Shown: positions 1-8,778, counted from the first letter of the stretch. The stretch is DNA of 64,000 bases from UBA5704 sp036264355 (GCA_036264355.1 DATARD010000357.1:1-64000), one strand, 5' to 3'. Program-made: numbers and translations. The notes: generated from the letters alone by a model not told the origin.

Positions 1-2
1 CA

Positions 3-599
3 CCGGCCCTGGCTCCGGTGCCCCCGTACCCCAACTCGCTGATCCGCCGCTACGTCTGGAACGTCTCCAACTTCTTCAACGCCCGCCATTTTGACCTCCC
101 CCTCCAGTTGACGGATTTTCAAGCCATGAGCAATGATTCCACCAACACAACAGCCTACTCTGCCTGGAACGCGTGGTTCGTGCCCGGCTCAAACGCCGAT
201 TACCAACACTGGGAAGATGCCACCTGGTCGCGCCGGTATTGGGCGGCGCTCACCACCAACCCGGGTGTGACACCGAAAGCGCTCCTGTTCTATATTCACC
301 ACAGCACGCCGCGCTGCAAGTACCCTGGTGATTACGGTGTAGATAGCTTCGGGGCTATCCGCTGTGTGGGGGGGCAGAACCTCATCTTCAATTCCTATGA
401 CGCCCGGCTTACATATCCCCCTTCCTACCAGGAGAACCTCCAACTCGTTCCAGGGACGTACGACATCACCTGGATCGACCCCGAGACGATCCTGCCGGCG
501 GCGAACCTTCAGACGCAGACCCAAACCTGCCCGCCGAGTTGCGCGCTCCATTCACCTCCTTACAAGTACGACACCATCTTGAAGATCGTCAAACACTAG
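3..599 (+). CDS. C-terminal part of a secreted/enzymatic protein of unknown function (5' end outside window)
   Basis: The frame is open to the left edge, so the GTG at 18 is probably not the start and this is the C-terminal ~199 residues of a larger protein. It is rich in Trp, Tyr and Asn. The last ~50 residues read like a small beta-domain (GTYDITWIDPET, then a two-Cys loop TCPPSC and a final KYDTILKIVKH). That C-terminal part is clearly homologous to a decayed fragment at 7258-7473 (SWLDPATL, TCPSGC, SPPYSFDILLRI). Both sit about 15 bp upstream of a member of the same 360-aa secreted family, so the two genes form a repeated cassette. The WIDPET segment faintly resembles the collagen-binding-like C-terminal domains of putative glycosidases, but I cannot name the enzyme. 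Confidence 0.6.
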   Translation, partial: PALAPVPPYPNSLIRRYVWNVSNFFNARHFDLPLQLTDFQAMSNDSTNTTAYSAWNAWFVPGSNADYQHWEDATWSRRYWAALTTNPGVTPKALLFYIHHSTPRCKYPGDYGVDSFGAIRCVGGQNLIFNSYDARLTYPPSYQENLQLVPGTYDITWIDPETILPAANLQTQTQTCPPSCALHSPPYKYDTILKIVKH

Positions 600-614
600 A
601 CCGCGAGGAACTCG

Positions 615-1697
615 ATGGATATGCGAAAAATTCGACTACTTCTCCTCCTCGGCCTCGCCCTCGCCTCCGCGCGGCTCGCCGGTGCGCAGACTTTCGGGAA
701 TCCCCTCACCGCGGACCAGGTGGCGTGCGAAGAGCGCCAACTGGGGCGGCTGATCCACCGGATGGCTGCGGGTCCGCAGGAGTCCAACATCGTCATCTGG
801 CGATCGACCCCCGGAGGAGGGGTTTATCGCGGGGTTTCAGAGGCGGCCCATATGGTCTCTGAAGATGACATCCAGCCGCAGCGCGAAGAAAAGCAGCTCG
901 CGTTCGACCTGATCCTCAAGGCCGCGGAAGACCTCGGCGACATGAGGCGGCCTTTGCTGCCCCAGGCGACGCTGGCCCGCCGGGACGCGGCCTCGAACCT
1001 CGTGAACGGGCCGGATACCTTTGGAGTGCTCGACGTGAGCTTCGATCTGGCGGTTGACGTGCCGGACCCCACAAACCCCAAGAGCCCGATTCGGCTCACC
1101 AATCTATTGGCGCCAGGAGCCGGCCAGTCGGACCGCGCCGGGCGCAGCCTCTCGTACGACGACCTTCTCTCCGCCTGCCACGCGGAGGTCACGGAGTTCG
1201 ATCTCAAAATCTTCACGATCCTCGCCCGCACCGTTCGTGCCACGAACTGTTTTGTCAAGCCAATTTCAGCATGCCCGGACTATCTCCCCCGCTACAAGAG
1301 CGTTCTCTTCCGTGGCATGGATCCCCTGACCTATCGGATGAACGTCTATCGCTACGACGAAACTTGCCTCCCCGATGGCACCTGCCCCTACGGTGAGGCG
1401 GATGTCGCCCTTCTTTTCCACCTCCAGGTGGACGAGCGTGGGCACCTCACAAGCGGAGACGTGCAAGCCCTCCCGTGGTGCGGCGGCGCCATTCAGGTCG
1501 GGTGCTCCAACTTTGGCGACCCTCTCACTGCAGTCTACGTTTTGCCTCCCCTGCGGCCTGGGATCGACCGGCAAGGGGCTGACGTATTGAATAGTGCCCC
1601 GCGATTGAATATCGCGGGCGAGGGTGACGACCAAGACAACATCCTCAGCGCCACCATCAACTGGGCGGACCTGCTGCGCAACACGGCATGGAACTGA
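615..1697 (+). CDS. Secreted protein of unknown function, paralogue family copy A
   Basis: A 360-aa protein with a clear Sec signal peptide (MRKIRLLLLLGLALASARLAGAQ, cleavage after the AGA), so it acts outside the cytoplasm. The mature part begins FGNPLTADQVACEERQL and ends INWADLLRNTAWN. Both ends are strongly conserved in copy B (1706-2808) and copy C (7488-8576), and a scrap of the 3' end lies at 4858-4893. Several cysteines are conserved between the copies (for example the ACEERQ, SACHAEV, PWC and GC positions), suggesting disulfides in the periplasm or outside. I recognise no enzyme motif. It starts 15 bp after the preceding gene, so the two are probably co-transcribed. Function unknown. 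Confidence 0.8.
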   Translation: MDMRKIRLLLLLGLALASARLAGAQTFGNPLTADQVACEERQLGRLIHRMAAGPQESNIVIWRSTPGGGVYRGVSEAAHMVSEDDIQPQREEKQLAFDLILKAAEDLGDMRRPLLPQATLARRDAASNLVNGPDTFGVLDVSFDLAVDVPDPTNPKSPIRLTNLLAPGAGQSDRAGRSLSYDDLLSACHAEVTEFDLKIFTILARTVRATNCFVKPISACPDYLPRYKSVLFRGMDPLTYRMNVYRYDETCLPDGTCPYGEADVALLFHLQVDERGHLTSGDVQALPWCGGAIQVGCSNFGDPLTAVYVLPPLRPGIDRQGADVLNSAPRLNIAGEGDDQDNILSATINWADLLRNTAWN

Positions 1698-1705
1698 ACG
1701 AGACG

Positions 1706-2808
1706 ATGCGTGTGAGCCGAGGGGTTGCTATTGTGCGCCGTGACCTGATTCCACTCCTTCTCCTCGCCCTCGCCTCCGCGCGGCTCGCCGGTGCGCAGGC
1801 TTTCGGGAATCCCCTCACCGCGGACCAGGTGGCGTGCGAAGAGCGCCAACTGGGGAGGCTGATCCACCGGATGGCCTCGAGCCGGCCGCAATCCAACATT
1901 ATCATCTGGCGTTCGACACCCGCCGGTGGGATTTACCGGGGTTTCAGAGGCGACCCAATTGGTCGACCTCGCAAACTTTGAGCCAGAGCATGTGGAGAGG
2001 CAACTCCGCGTTCGACCTCATCCTCAAAGCGGCAGAAGATCTTGGGGATATGAGACGGCCGTTGCTGCCACAGGCGACGCTCGTTCGCCGGGACGCCGCC
2101 TCCAACCTCGACAACAAACCGGACCCGTTTGGGACGCCGGACGTGAGCTTCGATCTTGCGGTCGACGTGCCGGACCCCACCAAGCCCAAGAGCCCGATTC
2201 GGATAACCAATCAGTTGTCGCCAGGAGCCGGCCAGGCGGACCGTGCCGGACGCAGTCTGTTGTATGACGACCTCCTCTCCGCCTGCCACGCCGAGGTCAC
2301 GGAATTCGATCTCAAGGTCTTCACGATCCTCGCCCGTACTGTCCGCGCCACAAACTGTCTTGTCCAGCCGCTTTCTCCTTGTCCCTCCGGCGCTTACTAT
2401 CAGTACAAGGGTGTCCTCTTCAGGGGCGAAACCCCGCTGACCTATCGGATGGATCTCTTTCTCTATTTTCCAGTCTGCGACCCTGACAGCCCCTGCACCT
2501 ACGGCGAGTGGGTCGTCGCCTTGCAGTTCCGCATGCAAGTAGACGAGAACGGGCACCTCACAGTGGGCGACCTCCAGGCCCTCCCCTGGTGCAACGCGAC
2601 CCTCCAGATCGGCTGCACCAACATTGGAAACCCTCAGACTGCTGTCTACGTCCTTCCGCCCCTACGGCCTGGCATTGACCGGCAAGGGGCGGATGTCGTG
2701 ATACACGCACCACACTTGAATCTTTCTGACGAGAGCGACACTGAAAACAACATCCTCAGCGCCACCATCAACTGGGCGGACTTGCTGCGCAACACGGCAT
2801 GGAATTGA
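1706..2808 (+). pseudogene. Frameshifted paralogue of the secreted 360-aa family (copy B)
   Basis: This follows copy A directly and is a diverged tandem duplicate. It starts with a signal peptide (IPLLLLALASARLAGAQ) and matches copy A over the whole length, but in three frames. Relative to copy A a 2-bp deletion near 1937 (in the YRG codons) and a 1-bp insertion near 2004-2007 shift the frame. The first frame stops at 1981, the middle segment (VSEATQLVDLANFEPE) is in another frame, and the rest (AFDLILKAAEDLGDMRRPL to the NTAWN end) is open to 2808. If the sequence is right, no full product can be made; the downstream part lacks a signal peptide. A sequencing error is the alternative, but the indels are not in long homopolymers. 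Confidence 0.8.
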
Positions 2809-2814
2809 GCGGGT

Positions 2815-4809
2815 CTACGGCTCCGGCTGCGGTTCCGGGGCGCCTTCTCCGTCAAGGTCGATGCGGTAAATCCCTTGATCGGTGGCCGTGTAGAGCCGCG
2901 AAGTGTGGCGCGGATCAAGTGCGAGCACTCCGGTGCTCGCGGGGCTCGGCAGGCCATCGTTGAAGGGCGTCCACTTGCGGAGGCCAGGGTGCCAGCGAAA
3001 AGAGCCCTTGTCGGCGGCGACGAACAGACGGACTGGATTTAGAGGATCGATCAGGATCGTCCAGATCTTGGCGGTTTCGAGACCGCGGTTCATCGGACGG
3101 AAGGTCCCTCCCTGGTCATCGCTCACGAAGACACCCTGCGCCGTTCCGGCGTAGATCCTTTCCGGATCGCGGGGATCGGCGGCGAGGGCCGCCCCGCCGT
3201 GGAGGCTCGGCAGGCCGCGGCCCGTCCGCAACCAGGGGCCACCGGATTTGTCTTTCTTGTAGAGCCGCTCGCGGGTCGACGCGATCAACGGGCTCTGGCG
3301 CCCGGGCACGACGAAAAGGCTCCAAAAAACCGGCAGCGTAGGGAGGTCGTCCCATTTCTCGGACCCGGCTCTCGAGCGCAACAGGAACGGCCCGGGCCCC
3401 GAGTAGTGGTAGAGCCAGTGGTCCCCGGCTGTGTAGAACGTGTCGTGCTCACCGGGGTCGAGAACCAACGCGCGCATCGTGACGTAACACAGCGAGCCGC
3501 CGCAGACGTGTGTAAACGGAAAAGGCATCTCCCGCCAGGTGACGCCGCCGTCCGTGCTGGTGACGAGGTAGTCCACGTCTCCACCGCCGGAGGCGATGCC
3601 GTACAAGGTCTGGGGCTGGCGCGGGTCGACCTCGGCGATGATCCGTGGGTTGTCGAGCTCGTAGTAGGCGCGGAGGCGCTGCCAGGTGGCGCCCTGGTCG
3701 AGGCTCCGGAACACCTCCTGGCCGCCGGTTGCGAGGACCTCCGGAGGGTCGGCCGGCAATACGGCGATCGAGTCGATGGGGATGAGAATTCCTCGGCTGG
3801 ACTCGTGCCAGCGCACGCCCGAATCGTTGGACTTCCAGAAACCCTCGCCGCCCACCGCGAGGATCGTCTCTCCTTCCGGTTCGCTCACTGCGACGATCCG
3901 CTGGAGAAAGTCCGCCGGCGCAGACCGGGGCTCGCTCTGGAGAGGTGGGCTCCAGGTCGCACCTCGGTCCGTGCTGCGCGAGACGCCAAGCCGGGCGGTG
4001 GCGGCGACCAGGGCGCCGTCGGCAGTCACGGCGAGGTCGCGGATGAGCCATCGATCTGCCAGGGCGGCCCATGTCACGCCGCCATCGTCGCTGCGCAGCA
4101 GAGGAGCATAGGAGCTTCCTCCGGCGAGATAGACGGTGTCTGGCCGGGAGGGGTCGAAGACGAAGGGAGGGATGGGGGGAGAGAGTCCCGCAGGGAGCGA
4201 CGCGAGCCGAGCCCAGGTCTCCCCACGGTCGGAGCTTTTGAAGACCGCCGGAGGTGCCTCCGGAGCGGAGTCGAAGACGACCGCGAAGTAGGTCGCCGGG
4301 TGTCCCGGGTCCGCCGCGACGCATCCGACGTAAAGGTCCTGGAAGGCTGCGAGGTCCCATGTGCCACCGCCGTCACGGGAGCGGAAGAGGCCCGTGTCGG
4401 TGGCAGCGAAGAGGAGGCCCGGGTCATCCCGGTCGGCGGCAAATCCGACGGCGCCGGGGGCTGGTGGGCCGATCCCTTCCCAATCGCTCGCTCCGTCCCG
4501 GCTCCTGATCAGATCGCCGCCTGCGAGCGCATACAACGTCTCCGGATCCCGGACGTTGACCCGCAGATCGGCGGCCCAGGGCGGATAGATAAATGGATTC
4601 CCGCGGGGCTCCCACGTCTCGCCGCCGTCGCGGCTGGCGAAGAACTGGCCGGAGGGGGCCATCGCGTAGACGCTTCGCGGCTCCGAAGGCGCCGCCGCGA
4701 GGGCGGCGAGAGCGCCGCCGAAAGGCGTCGCCTGAGTCCAGCGCGGCGCGCCTGCGGCGGAGCCGGCGTCAGCCAGCAGAGCTGCCAGAAGGATGAGGGT
4801 CGCGCGCAA
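2815..4809 (-). CDS. Secreted BNR-repeat (sortilin/Ycf48-like) beta-propeller protein
   Basis: About 664 aa. I place the start at the TTG at 4809-4807 because it follows a good ribosome-binding site (AAAGGAG, 6-nt spacing) and gives a signal peptide (MRATLILLAALLADAGSAAG); the open frame upstream is longer but has no such site. The mature protein consists of many repeats of the Asp-box type (SRDGGETWEP, SRDGGGTWDLA, SSDRGETWARL, RSLDQGATWQRL, TSTDGGVTWREM). These are typical of BNR/VPS10-like beta-propellers found in secreted or cell-surface proteins. No catalytic residues of sialidases are evident, so it is more likely a binding or structural propeller. It ends 7 bp from the convergent copy B pseudogene. 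Confidence 0.85.
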   Translation of the reverse strand: MRATLILLAALLADAGSAAGAPRWTQATPFGGALAALAAAPSEPRSVYAMAPSGQFFASRDGGETWEPRGNPFIYPPWAADLRVNVRDPETLYALAGGDLIRSRDGASDWEGIGPPAPGAVGFAADRDDPGLLFAATDTGLFRSRDGGGTWDLAAFQDLYVGCVAADPGHPATYFAVVFDSAPEAPPAVFKSSDRGETWARLASLPAGLSPPIPPFVFDPSRPDTVYLAGGSSYAPLLRSDDGGVTWAALADRWLIRDLAVTADGALVAATARLGVSRSTDRGATWSPPLQSEPRSAPADFLQRIVAVSEPEGETILAVGGEGFWKSNDSGVRWHESSRGILIPIDSIAVLPADPPEVLATGGQEVFRSLDQGATWQRLRAYYELDNPRIIAEVDPRQPQTLYGIASGGGDVDYLVTSTDGGVTWREMPFPFTHVCGGSLCYVTMRALVLDPGEHDTFYTAGDHWLYHYSGPGPFLLRSRAGSEKWDDLPTLPVFWSLFVVPGRQSPLIASTRERLYKKDKSGGPWLRTGRGLPSLHGGAALAADPRDPERIYAGTAQGVFVSDDQGGTFRPMNRGLETAKIWTILIDPLNPVRLFVAADKGSFRWHPGLRKWTPFNDGLPSPASTGVLALDPRHTSRLYTATDQGIYRIDLDGEGAPEPQPEP

Positions 4810-5443
4810 TCCAGGCTCCTTTCTCGTGCAGAGTAACACTCTCCCTGCCGCCGGTACTGGGCCGACCTGCTGCGCAATAGTGCATGGAACTGACCCCACC
4901 AATGGATGAGGCGAAGCCGCAGAGCCAGGCTTCCCGGTCGATGCCATAGCGCAGCATCTCCTCCCCCTTGAGATCCGTGCGGCCTTGCAGGCTCTCGCCG
5001 AGGCGCTCGGCGACGCGGATGGAGGCTCTGTTCTCCTCCCGGATCAGGCTGATGACGCGGTCCCTCTTCCAGACAGTGAAGGCATGCTCCAAGGCGGCCC
5101 GGGCGCCCTCGGTGGCGTAGCCATGGCCCCAGAAGCGCCGCGCGAGAGTCCAGGCCAGCTCGAAACCCGGCCAGCCCTCCGGCTCGGCGAAGCCGATCAT
5201 CCCCAAGAATTCGCCGGTCTCCCGCAGCTCCACAGCCCACATGCCGGTTCCCAAAAGCCGCCAGTGCCCGACGAGAAAGGTCATGTGCCGGAAGGACCGC
5301 TCCCGCTCCCACAGCTCTCCGCCGAAGCAGCGCATCACTTCGGGGTCGGCGTTCAGCGCGGCGTAGTCGTCGATGTCGCTCTTGCGAAATGCCCGCAGGC
5401 GCAGGCGCTCGGTCTCCAGGGCCGGGATGTCGATCCATTCCAT
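4769..5443 (-). CDS. GNAT family N-acetyltransferase (RimJ/RimL-like) with a read-through C-terminus
   Basis: The start at 5443 follows GAGGAAACTC. Residues 1-~175 are a complete RimJ/RimL-type acetyltransferase: ETERLRLRAF at the N-terminus, FLGMIGFAEPEG, then the acetyl-CoA-binding RRFWGHGYATEG loop and the ENRASIRVAERLG helix. The last ~45 residues (from GFASSIGG) do not look like the family. They are the antisense of a 3' scrap of the secreted 360-aa family (4858-4893) followed by the first codons of the BNR gene. I infer that a rearrangement removed the original stop codon and the frame now runs into the upstream part of its neighbour, overlapping the BNR start by 41 bp. Substrate unknown. 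Confidence 0.8.
   Translation of the reverse strand: MEWIDIPALETERLRLRAFRKSDIDDYAALNADPEVMRCFGGELWERERSFRHMTFLVGHWRLLGTGMWAVELRETGEFLGMIGFAEPEGWPGFELAWTLARRFWGHGYATEGARAALEHAFTVWKRDRVISLIREENRASIRVAERLGESLQGRTDLKGEEMLRYGIDREAWLCGFASSIGGVSSMHYCAAGRPSTGGRESVTLHEKGAWIARDPHPSGSSAG
4858..4893 (+). pseudogene. 3'-end scrap of the secreted 360-aa family
   Basis: Twelve codons encode WADLLRNSAWN-stop, almost identical to the C-termini of copies A and B (WADLLRNTAWN). No upstream coding part remains, so this is a relic of a deleted fourth copy. It lies inside the antisense of the extended GNAT frame and explains that gene's odd tail. Confidence 0.75.
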
Positions 5444-5568
5444 GAGTTTCCTCCTCTCCGTCTGTTCTTGTCTTGCCTGCCGTCCAGGCATGAGCGGACA
5501 CTCCGGGCGTGGGGGCACCGTCTCCGGGCAATGGCGCTCGGAGTCCGGCCCCTGCCGAAGGGAAAGCC

Positions 5569-5706
5569 ATGCTTCGCCTTGTCCTGCTTTTGCTGTCTCT
5601 TGCCTCTCCGTTCTCGCCCTCCGCCGGCACGGACGTCGTCGGCAATTGGGACCCCCTCGGTGGCTCCAGCACAGACGTCACCGGCGGTTGGGACCCTCTC
5701 GGTTAG
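5569..5706 (+). CDS. Tiny secreted peptide with a duplicated GxWDPLG motif
   Basis: A 45-aa ORF starting at an ATG preceded by GAAGGGAAAGCC. Residues 1-~20 are a signal peptide (MLRLVLLLLSLASPFSPSAG). The mature part is two imperfect 10-residue repeats, DVVGNWDPLG and DVTGGWDPLG, joined by a GSST linker; the protein ends exactly with the second repeat. A rho-independent terminator follows at 5721-5752, which supports a real, separately transcribed gene. It sits 123 bp upstream of a zf-HC2/helical-repeat protein. The layout (signal peptide plus short C-terminal repeat next to a helical-repeat protein) resembles peptide-pheromone precursors, but that is inference only. Confidence 0.6.
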   Translation: MLRLVLLLLSLASPFSPSAGTDVVGNWDPLGGSSTDVTGGWDPLG

Positions 5707-5720
5707 CGTTTACCGCCAAA

Positions 5721-5752
5721 GCGGGGCCGCAGTGTTTGCGGCTCCGCCTTTT
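5721..5752 (+). terminator. Rho-independent terminator after the WDPLG peptide
   Basis: An 11-bp stem (GCGGGGCCGCA against TGCGGCTCCGC, one G-T pair) with a loop of about 8-10 nt is followed by CTTTT. It lies 15 bp after the stop of the 45-aa peptide gene, separating it from the gene at 5830. Confidence 0.65.
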
Positions 5753-5829
5753 CCGCTATACTCGCGGTCGTTACATTTAAGAACCGCCTTACTTCTGGTC
5801 GACTGCTCTACGTTGAAGGAGTTTGCGGA

Positions 5830-7167
5830 ATGCTAGAGGGCACGCACGAGAGCCGTGAAGACTTGGCGCGTCTGTTCCGGGGCGAAGGAACAGCCGCCGA
5901 GGCGCAACGGGTCGCGGAGCACGTTCTGGTCTGCAAGGAGTGCTGGAGCCGCGCGAGCGGCGCCATGGCCGACCGGGAGGCCGTGGGAGAGATCGCCGCC
6001 GCGGGTCCGCTGAGGACGCTGGTGGACCTCTACCGGATGGAGCAGGACCGCGCCGACAACCGGGTGGCAGCGCAGAAGGCGTTGCCTCAGATCCGCTCTC
6101 TGGGTGTCAAGACCCGGCGTGAGAAGGTGAGGCTCACCCGGGCGCTCCATACCGTGAGCTTCCTGGAGGCGCTCGTGGCCGAAGGGAATGGGCCGCTCCC
6201 GCCCGCGGAGAGCGAAGAGATGTTCAATCTTGCCTTCATCGTTGCAAAGCAGCTCCCCGAGCCGAAGTTTTCCGCCGCCATCAAGAACGACCTCGCCGCG
6301 GAGTGTTGCGGAGAGATCGCCAACGCCCGGCGGCGCTCCGCCCGGTGGACCGCCACCCGTGAAGCGCTCAAGAGGAGCTTCGACTACGCTGAGAAAGGGT
6401 CGCGGAATCCCGTCGTCGAAGGGAAGATCTTGTGCGTGGAGGGAGCGCTCGAGAACGATCTGGGCAATTTCTCCTTGGCGGGAGAGATCCTGCGCCGGGC
6501 GGCCGGGCTGTTCGAGAGCGTTTCGAACGTCCTGCTGTGGAGCCGGACTCTCGTCCAACTCGCCAACGCTTGCGTTGAGGTGGATCCTGTTGAGAGCCTT
6601 CGCGCGGCGGATCAGGCCCTGGCCGTCATTCCGCTCAACAATCCGCGACTGACAATGCTGGCCGAGGGCGTCAAGGTGGAGGGCCTCATCGCGCTCGGGA
6701 AGCCACGGCAAGCTCTTGCGAGATTTGAAGAGCTGCGGGATCTTCACGAGCAATTCCTGGAGCCCTTTGTGCAACTGCGAAGGCGTTTTACCTTGGCTCG
6801 AATCCTGGACGGCCTCGGAGACCTTGAGGGGGCGGTGAGCCTCGCCGATGAAGTGATTGCCGGAGACATCGAGCAAGGCTTCATGAAGCAGCTCTTCCTG
6901 GACCTCGTCGTTCTGTTCGGCATCTACCTGCGCCATGGCCAGCCGGACGGCGCCATCTCCGTCTGCCGGCGGGCCATCCGGGAGCTGTCGCTTCTCAGAG
7001 ACGAAGAGGGCAGCGACAAAGCCGCGCGCGAGCAGATGCGGACCGTGTGGCAGAGGCTTGAGGACGGAGTGAGGCGAGGGACCGTCCAGGCCGGTGCCAC
7101 CGCGGTGATGAAGAGATACGTCACCGCACACTGGAGAACCCCGGCACCCGAGCTGCCTGGGTTCTAG
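5830..7167 (+). CDS. zf-HC2-like/helical-repeat (TPR-like) protein
   Basis: 445 aa, start supported by the TTGAAGGAG site. Residues ~28-45 hold an HxxxCxxC zinc motif (EHVLVCKECW) of the zf-HC2 type found in anti-sigma factors. The rest (~90-410) is all-helical with Leu/Ala-rich ~35-residue repeats typical of TPR-like solenoids (AGEILRRAAGLFES, RAADQALAVIPLNNP, GKPRQALARFEEL). There is no membrane segment, so it is cytoplasmic. Similar zf-HC2/helical proteins occur at 27901, 35008 and 36208. No sigma factor gene is adjacent, so a role as anti-sigma factor is not shown; protein-protein interaction or peptide sensing is likely. The last 21 codons are duplicated at 8677-8749. Confidence 0.75.
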   Translation: MLEGTHESREDLARLFRGEGTAAEAQRVAEHVLVCKECWSRASGAMADREAVGEIAAAGPLRTLVDLYRMEQDRADNRVAAQKALPQIRSLGVKTRREKVRLTRALHTVSFLEALVAEGNGPLPPAESEEMFNLAFIVAKQLPEPKFSAAIKNDLAAECCGEIANARRRSARWTATREALKRSFDYAEKGSRNPVVEGKILCVEGALENDLGNFSLAGEILRRAAGLFESVSNVLLWSRTLVQLANACVEVDPVESLRAADQALAVIPLNNPRLTMLAEGVKVEGLIALGKPRQALARFEELRDLHEQFLEPFVQLRRRFTLARILDGLGDLEGAVSLADEVIAGDIEQGFMKQLFLDLVVLFGIYLRHGQPDGAISVCRRAIRELSLLRDEEGSDKAAREQMRTVWQRLEDGVRRGTVQAGATAVMKRYVTAHWRTPAPELPGF

Positions 7168-7257
7168 CCGAAGCTCTTCAACGTCACGCCGAAACGTTGC
7201 GGCGTGACGTTGCAACGGTCTGGGCAGCTCTCCTGGATACCCCTCCGCGCCTTCTGA

Positions 7258-7473
7258 TACTCTCACCTTCGGCTGAGCAGCCCACCGGCCAGTCCGCCGA
7301 TGTACCGGGAAACGTTTGCCATCAAGCCCGCGAGCGGGACCTTTGTCGCGAGCTGGCTCGACCCAGCAACTCTCACCACTCTCGGCACGCAGACGCTGAC
7401 CTGCCCTTCCGGCTGTACCGTCCAGTCGCCTCCGTATTCGTTCGACATACTCCTGAGAATTTACAAGCAGTAG
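7258..7473 (+). pseudogene. 5'-truncated copy of the gene at 3-599
   Basis: The frame from 7258 (just after a TGA) to the TAG at 7471 encodes the C-terminal ~70 residues of a homologue of the first gene: RLSSPPASPP, SGTFVASWLDPATL, TCPSGCTVQSPPYSFDILLRI. Everything upstream of that is missing and replaced by unrelated sequence. As in the intact cassette, the stop lies about 15 bp before a member of the secreted 360-aa family (copy C). An ATG at 7300 could give a 57-aa product, but there is no good ribosome-binding site; I treat it as a relic of a duplicated two-gene cassette. Confidence 0.7.
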
Positions 7474-7487
7474 GACTAAGGAGAACC

Positions 7488-8576
7488 ATGAATCTCTCCC
7501 GTTGGCTCCCGTTTCTCCTGCTCGGCGTCGCCGCCGCTCGAGCCGCAGCCGCTGATCCTTTCGGCAAACCTCTCACCGCGGCCCAGGTGGCGTGCGAAGA
7601 CCGCCAGTTGTCCAGGTTGATGTACCGCATGGTGGTCCACTATTCCGAGTCCAACCTCTTCGTCTGGCGCTCCACTTCCGGTGGAGGGCTCTACGCCGGC
7701 CTGGCTGCTTCGAGCCAGATGCTGGATCCAGTGACGCAGCTCCCGTCTCACAAGGAGGAGGAGCTCGCTTTCGATCTCCTCTTGCGGAAGGCGGGTGAGT
7801 CCAGCGATCCTCAGAACCCCCGCCGCCCCCAAGCGACGCTGGTCCGCCGCGACGCTGCCTCCAACCTCAGCTCGGAGCCGGAAAGACCTGACATCCTGGA
7901 CATGGTCATGGACCTTGCTTCGGAGGTGCCCGACCCAACCCATCCGAAGGTGCCGTTGCAGATCACCAACCGGCGTGCTCTCGGCGCGGGCCAGGCGGAC
8001 CGCGCCGGCCGGGGCCTCGTGGCCGGCGAGCTTTTCACCGCGTGCCATGCGCAGGTCTCCGATTTCGACCTGAAGATCTTCTCCCTCCTTGCCCATACCG
8101 TGCGGGCTTCCTCCTGCCTTCTGGCATCGGAAAACCTATGCATCGGCGGCTTCACTCGCTTCAAGGCCTCCATCTTCCGGGGCGCCGAGCCGCTCACCTA
8201 CCGAATGAACATCCATCGATACGATACAGGTTGCCGGGACGAGAACGAAGAGTTCTGCTACGGTGAGGGTGGGATTGCGCTTCTGTTCCGGCTTCAGGCC
8301 GATTCGGAGGGCCGGCTCACGGGCGGTGACGTGGACGTCCTCCCCTGGTGCAAGACAGGGGGCCTGATCGGCTGTACCGACGCCGGGGACCCTGAGTTCG
8401 GAGTGTTCGTTCTCCCTCCCTTGAAGCCCGGGGAGATCCAGGGGGCGGCGGCGTTCCGCCGCGCCGCCCATCTGAACGTTGAATTCCTGCACAGCCCCAA
8501 CAACATCTTGCACGCGACGGTCAACTGGCCGGACCTGCTGCGCGATACGGCGTGGAACGATGGGAATGACCGGTAG
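7488..8576 (+). CDS. Secreted protein of unknown function, paralogue family copy C
   Basis: 362 aa, start at the ATG that follows AAGGAGAACC. Signal peptide: a hydrophobic stretch ending RAAAA before DPFGKPLTAAQVACEDRQL. It is collinear with copy A and keeps the DFDLKIFSLLAHTVRA block, the PLTYRMN block and the VNWPDLLRDTAWN end, but is more diverged than B. The family has no motif I recognise. The presence of one intact diverged copy and one intact copy A suggests function is under selection despite decay of the rest. Confidence 0.8.
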   Translation: MNLSRWLPFLLLGVAAARAAAADPFGKPLTAAQVACEDRQLSRLMYRMVVHYSESNLFVWRSTSGGGLYAGLAASSQMLDPVTQLPSHKEEELAFDLLLRKAGESSDPQNPRRPQATLVRRDAASNLSSEPERPDILDMVMDLASEVPDPTHPKVPLQITNRRALGAGQADRAGRGLVAGELFTACHAQVSDFDLKIFSLLAHTVRASSCLLASENLCIGGFTRFKASIFRGAEPLTYRMNIHRYDTGCRDENEEFCYGEGGIALLFRLQADSEGRLTGGDVDVLPWCKTGGLIGCTDAGDPEFGVFVLPPLKPGEIQGAAAFRRAAHLNVEFLHSPNNILHATVNWPDLLRDTAWNDGNDR

Positions 8577-8676
8577 GTGGAACAACGTAGCGCGGGCTCT
8601 GGACGTGGACCCCGGTCAGCCCAGCCGGTTCGATCCGTTCCAGATCCAGCGCCCGGGCGGTGGTGTGGCCGCGGTT

Positions 8677-8749
8677 GCCACCGCGTGATGAAGAGATACG
8701 TCACCGCACACTGGAGAACCCCGGCGCCCGAGCTACCTGCCTTCTAGCC
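8677..8749 (+). repeat. Duplicated 3' tail of the zf-HC2/helical-repeat gene
   Basis: About 73 bp here match 7096-7169, the last codons and stop of the gene at 5830 (MKRYVTAHWRTPAPEL in both), with a handful of substitutions and one base missing. It is the scar of a duplication that once carried the helical-repeat gene as well as the secreted family, with the middle deleted. Confidence 0.8.
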
Positions 8750-8778
8750 ACTGGCGCCGGCCAAGACACCCTCACTCC

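Noticed and set aside
3199..4836. 545-codon open frame antisense to the BNR protein
   Set aside because: High GC and Asp-box repeats open the opposite strand; there is no ribosome-binding site and composition is Arg/Gly-rich shadow, while the minus-strand protein has a signal peptide and real repeats.
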